Part shown: positions 1 to 10,322 of the stretch, in pieces
Position numbering within the stretch: position 1 is the first letter of the stretch
Layout of the letters: the number at the start of each line of letters is the position of its first letter
Assembly (NCBI GenBank): GCA_008933995.1
Contig: WARS01000013.1
Span: 2,286,721-2,350,720 of the forward strand
Direction: 5' to 3'
DNA length: 64,000 nucleotides
Source of the DNA: Datnioides undecimradiatus
Lineage: Eukaryota; Chordata; Actinopteri; Lobotiformes; Datnioididae
Position numbers and translations under genes: made by a program
The notes under the pieces: model-generated
The model's database searches: none
What the model saw: only the letters and a program-made list of their open reading frames with translations
What the model was told of the DNA's origin: nothing

Positions 1-1713
1 CACTATTTTTAATAAATAGGTGATGTGTTTCTTCTCTTTCTAATTCAACTGCAAAATGTAAAGGTTGATTACAAAATATGCAGAAATATTTTATAATTTT
101 AATTATTTTCTACACTTCAATAATAGGGCTTTCTAGTTGGGCAGAAAAATTTAAGGCAACCTCAACTTACATAAATGTATTTTCTCAGCCGACCGCTGAA
201 AAGTATCTTTGAGGATATTGCACAAGTTCCTTGTTGCATTGTTTCTGTTTTTAAGTTTTGGAAACAAAATGAACAAAACACATTTAAACATCAGATTCTC
301 ATGATTATCTGGCTTTTACAGTGCACAGCTACTACGTCTCAGAGCACTCTCAAATAACAAAATCCATACTTGTTCCTCAAATCCTCATTTTCACTGATCT
401 GTTCCTCCAGCTTTATGCTGAGACTTTCATTACCAAACTGTAAAGATGGACGACACAAAACAGATGCCACAAAAGAAATCAAAGAGCACAGTGTTCCTCT
501 ATTATCAATAACTACTTAAAAAGAATACTGCATATGAATGTACACTGTTGCCCATAAAGTTGGAATAAAATATTTTTTCACTCTTCTCATCAAATGATTG
601 TGATTTATTCTTGATAGATAAAGTGTATATCTTGTAAAAACTAATCATTGCACCTGGTCAAAAGTGATGACTGATTTGTATACATAGGAATAAAAAGAGG
701 AATGTGTCTGAAAACAAAATTATTCCAACTTTATGGGCAACAGTATATTTACAAAGTGAGAAAAGATAAATATGTATGCATACTGTTTTAGACTTTCATA
801 AAGAAAACTTGTCACTGTGGCACACACCTGCAGTTTTTGAATGGCTTTGCGCTGAGTTTCAATTGTTCTTTTGTTTTCTTGTAGTCTCCTTTCCTTTTGC
901 ATGGTCTCAGTGTCAACTTTGACCTTCCAACACTTGATTTTCTCAACTTCATCAAACAGCTTGGAATATAGCTGTCCAGGATTGCTGTTATTCTAGGGAA
1001 TGTTCACAATGATAGGAAGTAAACTGACATACTTTAGAATAACCATGTTACAAAGGCCAAATCTTTCCTATTCATGTTTTTTTCTACAACAAAAACATTA
1101 CCTCGTCTTTCTCCATTGGTGCCACGACTTTCATCTTGGGGAAGTCTTTAAAGGAGAGACAATTATTAATTAATCATCAGTTTTATGATACTTTTGTGCA
1201 GAAATTATGTTGAAATTGTTGTTTAATAGAAAATACCTTGTCTGGTTGGTTTAGTTGGTGTAACCACACTTGTATTGGGAAAAGATATGCTGTGTTCCTT
1301 TTCAAAACATTTACTGTAACTCTAGGGGCAAAACAGCAATTATACTTAGTCATCATATGTATTAATTAATACTGCCTCTTAAGACTACAGCTGCTTCAGT
1401 TTGTTAATGCTTTTAGCTTACAGCAAAGAAAACAATGCCCATAAGTGTCCATATTGCATAACTTATCTGGTCAAATCCTGGCCAATTATTGTGCTGCAGC
1501 ATGATGTCAGTGCTGAATTAGTATGTATTCTGCCTTTACTATATTCAATAGTATTTAATGATTGTTAAGTATTGGGTGATTTACCTGTTGCAATGGAGGA
1601 ATGAAATCACCACAGTTCTCGACAATCTCCTGTGGTCGAACAGTAGATACCTGTCCATTAGTCACCCTGGCAGGTATGAACAGTTTGAAGTTAAAACCCC
1701 GGTCTCTCTCCAT
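1..1713 (-). CDS. sycp1: Synaptonemal complex protein 1, N-terminal part (seven coding exons, runs off left edge)
   Basis: SYCP1 forms the transverse filaments that zip homologous chromosomes together in meiotic prophase. Coding exons on the minus strand, each with AG/GT borders and compatible phases: 1713-1585 (ATG), 1321-1237, 1145-1102, 992-828, 437-370, 244-171 and 48-1 (open at the window edge). The start has a strong context (A at -3, G at +4). The product begins MERDRGFNFKLFIPARV, close to the known vertebrate SYCP1 N-terminus. Later diagnostic stretches are LYSKLFDEVEKIKCWKVK and ETQRKAIQKLQ (exon 992-828), FGNESLSIKLEEQISENEDL (437-370), NNATRNLCNILKDTFQRSAEK (244-171) and FELEREET (48-1). 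Together they match the start of the long SYCP1 coiled coil, residue block by residue block. About 192 codons are in the window; the rest of the roughly 900-1000 residue family protein lies to the left. No stop or frameshift is seen, so it looks functional. Expression is expected in germ cells. Confidence 0.93.
543..745. mobile_element. Tc1/mariner-type MITE in a sycp1 intron
   Basis: A 203-bp non-coding element with near-perfect terminal inverted repeats of about 26 bp. The left end is CACTGTTGCCCATAAAGTTG (543 on); the right end is its complement with one mismatch, ending at 745. It is flanked by TA at 541-542 and 746-747, the target duplication typical of Tc1/mariner elements. It carries no transposase frame, so it would have moved with enzyme supplied elsewhere. 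It lies between the sycp1 exons 992-828 and 437-370. The low divergence of its ends suggests a fairly recent insertion. Confidence 0.85.
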
Positions 1714-1768
1714 CCTGAAATGACCACATACACCCACACATTAATATAAAGCACACTGCATGGTGAAA

Positions 1769-2000
1769 AAGCATTCAGATCCTTTACTTAAGTAAAAGTT
1801 CTAATACAGAAGTGACAAACCACACTACAAGTATAAGGTCTGCATTTAAACCCCAAATGTATAGAAACATACGTAAGTATAATGAGCAGAATTTTCTTAA
1901 AGCATTAAAAGTGCTTGATTTTGCAGGAAAAAAAAACTATCATATAAGATGTTTCAGACTGTCGATTGGTGATTTAATGTTAAGGATGCATTTAATTGCT
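1769..2000. repeat. Fish interspersed repeat in sycp1 intron 1
   Basis: The segment starts CAGATCCTTTACTTAAGTAA and continues with text that resembles a dispersed teleost repeat I know only by its wording, not by name. The same terminal text occurs in the opposite orientation at the right end of the element at 50505-50968. No coding capacity is seen. The right limit is approximate. Confidence 0.55.
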
Positions 2001-2709
2001 ATAGATGTTTACATTTGAGTAGACTATTAACATTTTACATAATTTTGGGTAATTTAATATCCAGCAAGATCATGTTTGTAGCATTATCTCTAATTACTTT
2101 AGAAAAACGCCCATCTTTATTTCCCAGAGAACATGGGGTTATAAAATGTTTAAACAATTTGTGTATTGTAATAAGTATTTGAATTTTGTCATCCCATGAA
2201 AGGACCAAATAGTTAAAATTGTCTGTAAAATGATAGCGGAGTAAGCACAATAATTGCTTCTGAAACTGAGTAGTATTGAGTAGTATATTGTATAGCTGGA
2301 AATACCCGAGTGCCGCGAAGTTGAACAGTGGCTACGCAGGGCTTCTTACGTTACGTTCCACCACTGAGTTAACGTTAGCCCTCGTTTACTGAGCTTGACT
2401 CTCAGAGCAAAAAAAAGGGAGTTTATCGAGAAAGAGACATTTTTTCGGAATAGAGAATGGGATACATTGTTAGTCAGCCTTCACGTTTAGTTATACCGCG
2501 GAACCAAATGACCAGGCGCTTACGGTAGCTGCCGGCTAATCTAGCTAACAGACCGGCTTTACGTTAGCTAGAGGGTAAACCGCTGTTATATAACGTTAGC
2601 GTATTTAGCCGCTGATAGATAGTTAAAATACCTTCCAATAAAACAGTTAAAATATAGCAGACAGGCAAAACATTTAAATTTATTTTTAAAAAAGTAGTTG
2701 ATAACTTAC

Positions 2710-2755
2710 CTGTGGGCGGTAAAGTATCAGGCATTTACCCTGACCCGGTCAAAGA
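2710..2755 (-). other. sycp1: Probable non-coding first exon of sycp1 (right limit uncertain)
   Basis: A consensus donor, CACAG|GTAAGTTAT, lies with its GT at 2709-2708. It faces the acceptor TTTCAG|G at 1716-1715 that precedes the sycp1 start codon, which would give a first intron of about 1 kb. The transcription start is not visible, so the right limit is a guess. The exon would carry an ATG at 2734 that is out of frame with the main ATG (see findings). Another leader exon elsewhere cannot be excluded. Confidence 0.45.
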
Positions 2756-2756
2756 C

Positions 2757-2803
2757 GTTAACGGTTTAACGGTTTTAATCTGCGCACTGTGGGCAAGCGC
2801 GAG
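2757..2803 (-). promoter_or_regulatory. Putative sycp1 core promoter with two tandem MYB-type motifs
   Basis: TAACGG occurs at 2759-2764 and again at 2767-2772 in the same orientation, just upstream of the inferred first exon. A CpG-rich stretch with GCGCGAGCG follows near 2788-2798. YAACGG is the core recognition motif of MYB proteins, and A-MYB (MYBL1) is a known activator of meiotic genes in vertebrate males. Motifs and position are seen; use by MYBL1 is inference. No TATA box is evident. Confidence 0.35.
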
Positions 2804-3149
2804 CGTTAATTTGATGCCAACTGTTTGTGTACAAGATTAACTAGCATATATCCATTATCGGACAGCGAGGAGTACGATACCTGTAAAGCGTACTTACTTT
2901 GTGTATATATCTCATAATTCGTCAACTATATCCATACCCGCCGTTGTTAAATTAATATGCGCATACTTCTGAAAGTATCACAACACTACTGATGACATCG
3001 CAGGCTGGCCTCATTGCTTTAACTACATGTTTAAGGTTATTTAAACGATACAGTCTCAACTTTTAACGTCTATTATTTAGTTAGACGACGTTAGGCGATT
3101 TTTCAAGCCGCTGACGCTACTGCAGTGAGATAAAACACAGAATGCATAG

Positions 3150-4085
3150 CAGTGTTGCCAGATGGGAAATGCCAAAGTATCGTACCAGCGGCTTGAAATC
3201 ATCGTATTTTGAGGAAAATTATCGTACAGACCCAGTTTGCATCCAGACGTGGCTCAGCTAGGGCCATCTGTTTCAATAACGCATTCTCATAGACCGTGCA
3301 TATAATAATCTAATCTATAATAATCTAACAGAACAGTTGTTAAAGGTGCCTCTTGCAGAACAGCGCCTCTGCCTGTTTGGAGTGGAGGATCAGCATGAGC
3401 CCTGGCCTGCAGTGAACAGCTCAGAATACTGTACCAGTCCAACTATCTACTGTTAATCTAAACTACTACTGCCTGTGATAATAGAAGAACTTTTTACCTT
3501 TTTACAGTTTTATTGAAAATCACAGTCCAGGGTGATTTTTGCACGGACATTTGTGAAGTGCAAACAGCAACAATAGCTACTGTAATATCTTATTTATCAT
3601 AACTTAAGGGCAAAACCGGTCTAAAATATTTTTGCATAGTTGCATTTTAACATGAAAAACACACACACACACAGACACACACACACACACAAACACCAAG
3701 TACTGTATGTGCTTTGAACTATGACAGTCTGTATGTAACCATCTAGCTATGTGCCTGCTTTATCTGTGTCTCCGCTACGCAAGTCCCTCGCCCCTCTACT
3801 TTACCGTCGCTCTTATTTATTTTTACTTCTTGCATCACTGCGCGCTCTGTGATTGGCCAGAGCCTTTCTATATCTCTGTGATTGGCTGTAAAGAGGCAGA
3901 GACGACGTGTGCAGGAAGCCTAATAAGTATGTGCCCAATGCGTATCCTAAATGTTTTTGGCTTGCCAATTAATTAATTTTGATATGTAACGAAGGGGTGA
4001 AATTATCGTATATCTGGGGATTTTTGGAATTATTGATCGTACATCGTACAGAGAGCACAATTATCGTACAAATACGACCAAACGC
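3150..4085. repeat. Probable interspersed repeat bounded by clusters of ATCGTA
   Basis: ATCGTA occurs three times within about 3178-3226 and four times within about 4003-4070, against near absence elsewhere in the neighbourhood. The two clusters share GAAATTATCGTA/GAAATCATCGTA wording in the same orientation. A CA tract lies between them. I do not recognise a named family, and the limits are approximate. Confidence 0.35.
3658..3692. repeat. (CA)n microsatellite
   Basis: CA dinucleotides with one CAGA interruption, followed by AAACACC. Confidence 0.9.
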
Positions 4086-5360
4086 TATAGTCTTTTTCTG
4101 GCGATAACACACCGCCTGATAAATAGCCGTCCATCACGACAGTGAACTGAGAAGCTGCTCCGGCTGATAATACACGTGGCTGTACCACTATCCCCAACAT
4201 GTTATTTAACATGACATGTAAATTAAGATAAGTAGGAAATACTGTACTGCCTCTGCCAACGCGAACAGCTAAGGTCTGTGAGGCTTGCAGATTCATTATC
4301 ATAAATTCAGAAAAAAAAAGTGGGCCATGCAACCAGAAATCAATCAATAAAGCCTTGAGTGCATTCTAAAAAACAAAAAAAGTGATTCAGTGATCTTATT
4401 AAACACACTGGGCCTGCTTCTGGTCCTACCTCCCTTTTGATTTGACTTTAGAAGCAGGACATTTATTCTTTAAGGAACAATATGAGAAAAACACACACAC
4501 TCCTCTCTGTGTCCCCGAAATCTAGTACACGTCTCACTTTTGAGAATTCCTCAGGTGAAAAAAGCACAAGAACATGCTGTTTTATATAACATTACTTCAG
4601 ATTTTGATACAAAGCACCAATGCTCAGGCGCTGAGGAAGACACTTCTCCTGTGGCTATTCCCAAAAAACATGTATGGATACAATTTGTTTAAAATTAGAT
4701 ACAAATCTTCCCCTCTTTGTTACATAAGCAGGACTTATTTGTTAAAGGCATGACACACACCCATGGCATTATTTTTCAAATACATTTTCTTAATATTATT
4801 TATGTGCCAGGAAAACCTGATTGGTGCTGAAAAGCTGCTTCCTAATCCATAAGTAGGCCTCTTGCACCAAGCAAAACTTTTACCTTGGCTGGTTGAATGC
4901 CTTTCCATTTAAAATGAGAAGCACTATTGCACTGCTTTGTATCTTTGAAACCATCAACAACAATAATCAGTTTTGCATGAGTTAAGACTACACCATTCAG
5001 CCAGTGGGAAATAATGTCAGAGGTTATCTTTGTCTAGCGAATATTCAATTAGATCCACTTTGCATTGTGTGAGGAAGTGTTTTTTGTTTGTTCTTTTACT
5101 GCTTCTGCTGTAAAATGACAAGAGCACAATTTAATAAAATGAGTTAATTCCAAGTAGGTATTTGCCTTCTAATACAAGTGTCACAAATGAACAGTAAATC
5201 AAACAATGCACCCCCTCCAATCGAGTCTGCGAGGACCATTTACACGCGTAGTTGCTGAGAAAAACAGTTAGTGCGTCTCTAAAGAACTTCCATATTTCTG
5301 ATCTCAGATTTAAGGGAAACAGAGAATACAGCAGACTTTTGGATTCTTGTCAAATGACAG

Positions 5361-5366
5361 TTTATT
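5361..5366 (-). terminator. Candidate polyadenylation signal for slc16a1
   Basis: Reading the minus strand downstream of the slc16a1 stop codon, AATAAA occurs at 5366-5361 and would give a 3' UTR of about 0.85 kb. A further AATAAA lies at 4467-4462. Transcript data would be needed to choose between them. Confidence 0.3.
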
Positions 5367-6212
5367 TGATTTTCTGTGATGTGATCCATATACAGTAACT
5401 TGCAGTCAGTGGCATATTTTCCCATCAAGTGAATACACAAAGCTATGCAACGAGGTTTGATGCACTCAGAATTCACGATGATGATCATCAATAAAAAAAA
5501 CCCATCTTTGAAAGAGAAACTCAGAATTAATATGAATATATTTTCCAAATAAAACACAAAGTGATAGCGGCACCGGGGATGTTGCTTTGAAAAGTTCCAA
5601 GACCGCACAGTGCTATCAGGTCCTTGTAAACAGGAAGAAGTCTTAATAAATGTGTTTGATAGATGGTGCGCCAAGCAAAGTGATGTGAACACTATAATTA
5701 TGTATTTTCACAGGAATTGTTTGCACTCGCTTTTAAAAATAGAGCGCTGCACTTTGCGTGTTCCCCACTGAAAAATAGCTTTAATTATCTGATGGTACAT
5801 TTTAGAAGGTTAAAATACTATAAATGGTGTGCTGCATGAAACGTTACAGGGAAATTATGGTGATACAATCTAAGATTTAAAACATACCATAATATCCTAA
5901 TATACTTGACATAAAAGGCTAAACAAACTTAATAGTTTACCAAACACTTATAACAGTCCCTACAAGCATATACGAGGTATTTTATATTGATTGTTCATTA
6001 GAGTTTAAAGGGCTATAATGGTGTGTGAATATTTCAGATGGAATTGCGAGTGAGCTTGTGCGGCTCTGATTTCTCTGGTGGTCTTCAAGAACATCTCATT
6101 ATGTCACAGAAGAAAGTTTATCTCCTGTTTCACTCAAGCGTCTGCGTTTCATGCACATGAGCCCCTCAGACGAGATTACTGAAACAAATGTAGCTTCCGA
6201 TGATACAGAGTA

Positions 6213-9200
6213 TTAGACAGTGTCTTCTGTGTTTCTAGCTTCTGCCACCTCCTTGGCAGCATTGTCCCTGTTGGACTTTTGTTCTCTTCCTCCCACCCTG
6301 GCCCTCCTCTCCTCCTCTTTTTTCTCTTTGTCCAGCAGTCGATAGTTGAGTCCCATCCCTGCAAACAGGAAGACACTGGAGACAATGAGGAGGATCCCAC
6401 AGCCCTGGTATGTGTACTTGTAGTCATGATAGATGTCCTTGAACTTCCCTGTGGACACAAAGAGAGTGACATTGCACAATGTTTAGTCACAGGCAACATT
6501 AAGCTGCTGTAAACTACACAGAAATAAATTTAAATCACGTTGTACTGACGTACTCACCGAGCAAAGGAGGTCCCAGCAATACAGGACCACACTCCACTAT
6601 AGTGACCAGCCCAACAGCACTGGAGAAGCGCTGGGTTCCCACCAGGTCCATCAAGGTCTCAAACAGCACTGAGCTCAGCCAGCCAAAAGCAAACCCAAAG
6701 AAGATGGCATAGATAACAAAGCCTTTGTAGTCTACTGATATCGGAGCTAGAATGTGGCAAACACCATTGTAAAGCACAGAGGCAGCGAAAAAGTATTGTA
6801 TTCTGGGTCGGACCCACTTGGTGTTAGCCACAATTCCCATTGAGGGCCGGGCAAACATGTCAACAAAAGCCAGCACAGACAGAAGGAAAGCTGCCCTCTC
6901 TTTCGGGATGTCTTTACTCTTTGCATAATTACTGAGGAACACCAGAGGTGCAAAAAGACCAAAAAACATGACAATATTTCCCATAACATAAAGCAAAAAG
7001 CCACGGTGCTTGAACAAAGAGAGGTCGATGAAGCTGTTAATGGTCTGAGACACAGTCCTCCTCTCTGTGGTCTTCTCTACAGGTTTCGGTTTTGGTCCGA
7101 TAGGCCGCATGAGGGAACCAGCGACACAGCAATTGAAGAGCAGGCCACCCAGGATCAGGAAACTTCCTCTCCAGCCATACTTGTCAAAGAGCCAGGTGTT
7201 TATAGGAGCCAGGGTGGAGAGAAACACAGGACTGCCAGCCATGGCAATTCCATTGGCAATAGGGCGCTTCATGTAGAAGTACTTTCCGATCATAGTGAGT
7301 GCAGGGTTGAGGTTAAAAGCTAATCCCAAACCTAAAAGAATCAATTAAAAACATCTGTGAGTTGAAAGATCATGATTTGAGCAGTTTTTGGAGATTCACG
7401 GTAATTCTTGTTGTTTTGATTGTTAAAGACCACTAGAGGGCAACAGTGTGCAGTAAAATGAATAGGAGACACATCACCAAGCTCAAAAATATAGAAGGTT
7501 AAAATTAGGTACCTCCAACCACACCGATACAAAAGTATAATGCTTGAACAGAGTTGCAGAAAGAAGCAGCAATAAGGCCCAATCCAGACAGACATCCTCC
7601 TGCAATCATAACAGGACGACTTCCATACTTGTTAACCAGGATGCTGCTGATAGGACCTGAGGAGAAAAAAAACAAAACAGGGACACACATATTACAAGAC
7701 TGAAATACGACGATTTCTATCCAATCATCGATGCACAGTTCTATCTCTAACCACCAGAGAGCCCCAGTGCCACAGCTGTGGCTCGGCAAATTCCAACAAC
7801 TTCTGCAATCATTTTTGTCAGTGCTGCACTGCAGTAGACGTGCTCTCATGCCATTAATAATGCGATCTGTCAGAACAGCCACGAAAGCCGTAATGAAATA
7901 AGCATTTATTTGGTTCTGGGATTCATAAAAATTGACAGAGAAATAATTTGTTTGTGGATTCCTCTTAAACGGACTCTAAACACATTTGAAATGATTATCG
8001 GAAGTACCTCAGTTCAGACAAGTGAGTGGATATATAAGTCTGTGTGACTGTGCATGTGTATGTGTGTTGGAAGTGAAGGGACTGGTGTGCGTATGTGATT
8101 TAAAACGACAACTGGCATCTTCTTAATTACATTTTTTTTTTTTTTTTCAATTTTGGCAGCAGGTGCACTAGTTTCTGCAGACGGAGCGACAGAATGAAGT
8201 AAGAGTAAACGACTGTATTAACACACATCAATTCAAGGAAATCACTATGACTCATAAACAAATGACCGAAATGCACGGAGATATCAGGTCACAAAGCACC
8301 ATCTCCATCCATGGCTTATAACAACCGGCCTAAATGAGTATGAGGACCCACATGGAAGACACTTCTGCCTTCCTGCCAAATCCCTGCACTACCCAATGAA
8401 CCTAAATAGAAACTGACAGTTTTTGTTTAGAGGTTGTCCAGACTCATTTGCCAGCACGGCGCAAGACAAAGGGTTTTTAAATTGTAATGCAGGCAGTCTC
8501 CACGCTAGCAATGAGTTCTTTCCTTCCGCCTTGCAGGGTGAGTTGCTTAGGATAAAAAGGTTGGAGACAAACCAATGTAGAATATTATGAATGTAATGAA
8601 TCAAAAATTGAAAGAGTACAGAGGTACGCAACAGTAGGCTGTTAATGAACTTCTCCTGCTGGTGTGCCCGGAATGTTTAACACAGGCAGTAACAGGCTCA
8701 GCTGTCATCTACTCACAGCACTGACAAACATTTCCTCACTTACTTACTTTCAATTACCATGCATAGCTTGCTTTCATCCGTGTATATTTACTTTGAAACA
8801 TTTGCATTAATTAACAGTGTTACACCTGAGCATGCATATTGAGTCCACTGTGGCTCAAAACTTGTTTGCACTGGTGCATATCTCACTTTTTCAGCCCTGG
8901 GAGAAGTGGTAAAAGCAGCACAGGCTGAGATCCATTATGTGCTGCTGCTACTGACAAAATATATGAAATGACAAATATATAAAGAGAAAGTGAATTAAGA
9001 ATAATCAGATATTCTCACAGTGTAATTCTGCGACCTTTAACCACTTCAGGGAATGTGCGGCTGAACCACAAGCAGCACTGATTCCTTTATGGGGAACACA
9101 GTGCTTCTGTTGTACAGTAATGAGGGCTTAACTTGCCTCTGACATGTAATGCTGTTGATGTTAATAACAGAGATTTGGCAAATTGTTTTTACAGAAGTTA

Positions 9201-10269
9201 TGAAGCAAAATATATGACATACAGTAAAGATAAGTTTGGATGTTCAGCACTGTGCAGGGAATGAAAGGGTTGCAATGCTAACCCAACAAAAACATGTCCA
9301 CTCCTATTTTTTGCTAGCAGATCTTGCAGATGACTTTTATTCTAAGGCCAGTGAAGTAAATGTAATATTTTCCACTCCACATCAGTTCGGCACACTAAAG
9401 CAACTTTCCTGAAACTTCCCTGAGATTAAAAAAGATGCCTAAGTCATCATTTTCCCAGTTTATCACACGCTAGAGTAAAGAGAACTGCAGTGTTTTGATT
9501 TCAGAGCAGACGGTCTTGAGGGACGCAGAGAGTGGCTTTGAACTCCCTTCTCTCCGTGTTGAATATCACGCACATGAATAGGGCCTTATCGTCACCTGAC
9601 TGACCAGACCCGTGTGACATCATCCAGCGTCTCTCATCGGTGCAGGAATACAACTAAACCCCTGGTGGTCTTTCACTCTCAAAGCACAAGGGGAAACAAT
9701 AAGCCGGTGTACAAGGCTGAAAGCCATTGATGTGCTCCAGAGACAGATAATGTTGCACTTTCATAAACAACACTTCAATAGAGGAGTTACAGTATTGTTT
9801 CATTTTAAGCCGCACTATACTTCTGAGAATCTATGGCCTGTCTGTGGACAAACCGAGGCTGAAAAGCTACAATGCGTCTGTATTTGATCAACAACCAATG
9901 GATTGGCTTTTGACTGAACACTCCAGGAATAAATCTTTTACAGCTGTGCTAAGAGCCAGAAATTGATTCGATCTATAAATCTTCTCGATGTGCAAAATGT
10001 CAAGTGTTAGCAAACCCACATTTGGCAGGTTGCGTTTCGGGTGGTAGCTCACCTCCGCCGTACATGACCGCTAACATGATGGAGGAGATCCAGGACACCT
10101 GGCTGCTGGTCACATTGAAGATCGCCTCAATCTCTTTGAAGAAGACAGTGATGGACTTGGGGAATGCATAGGAGAAACCAATTGAGATGAAGGCCCCAGC
10201 TACCACCATCCACCCCCAGCCACCCTCGGGAGGTGTGTAGCCTTGAGGACCACCAACGGCGGGCGCCAT
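6213..10269 (-). CDS. slc16a1: Monocarboxylate transporter 1 (proton-linked lactate/pyruvate carrier), four coding exons
   Basis: A plasma-membrane carrier of the SLC16 (MCT) family, in the major facilitator superfamily. It co-transports lactate, pyruvate or ketone bodies with a proton and normally needs basigin or embigin for surface delivery. Coding exons: 10269-10053, 7656-7513, 7331-6558 and 6448-6213 (TAA), all with AG/GT borders and phase 1 junctions; 456 residues. The true start is ATG at 10269 ([20 protein letters not shown]); the codon two triplets upstream is GTG. Visible family marks are the EGGWGW motif (15-20), Lys38 in [15 protein letters not shown] with Arg143, and Asp278/Arg282 in [12 protein letters not shown], equivalent to the catalytic Asp/Arg pair of TM8 (human 309/313). 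Twelve hydrophobic segments fit. The TM6-TM7 loop is about 31 residues shorter than in human MCT1 (500 residues). The C-terminus is charged and ends EDTV. Teleosts may have two paralogues; which one this is cannot be told here. Confidence 0.95.
7657..10052. other. slc16a1 intron between coding exons 1 and 2
   Basis: About 2.4 kb with no further coding homology on either strand; holds a poly-T run at 8131-8147. Short frames such as 8389-8631 minus have no family resemblance. Confidence 0.7.
8131..8147. repeat. Poly-T run
   Basis: Uninterrupted T tract in the slc16a1 intron. Confidence 0.85.
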
Positions 10270-10322
10270 TTTCACTCGAAAGACTTCTCTTTAATCTCAA
10301 CAGGTTATACAGATATGTGGAC
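10270..10322 (-). other. slc16a1: 5' UTR part of slc16a1 coding exon 1
   Basis: A pyrimidine-rich acceptor CTCTCCTCTGTAG ends at 10323, so the exon starts at 10322, 53 bases before the ATG. The start context AAAATGG is strong. This fits the usual slc16a1 layout, in which a non-coding first exon is spliced to the exon holding the start codon. Confidence 0.7.

Larger units (their letters stand above)
2804..6212. other. Intergenic region between sycp1 and slc16a1
   Basis: No convincing exon is seen on either strand. It includes the ATCGTA-rich repeat candidate (3150-4085), a CA microsatellite (3658-3692) and, at its right end, the presumed slc16a1 3' UTR. The open frames here (for example 5279-5692 minus) have no family resemblance and ordinary AT-rich composition. 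Confidence 0.6.

Noticed and set aside
5279-5692. 137-codon minus-strand open frame
   Set aside because: Lies in the presumed slc16a1 3' UTR/intergenic area; no domain, no splice signals tied to it.
7006-7323. Plus-strand open frames over slc16a1 exon 3
   Set aside because: Shadows of the real minus-strand MCT1 coding exon.
10270-10275. Start codon two triplets upstream of the slc16a1 ATG
   Set aside because: The triplet is GTG, not ATG; the ATG at 10269 has a strong context and aligns with the family's N-terminus.
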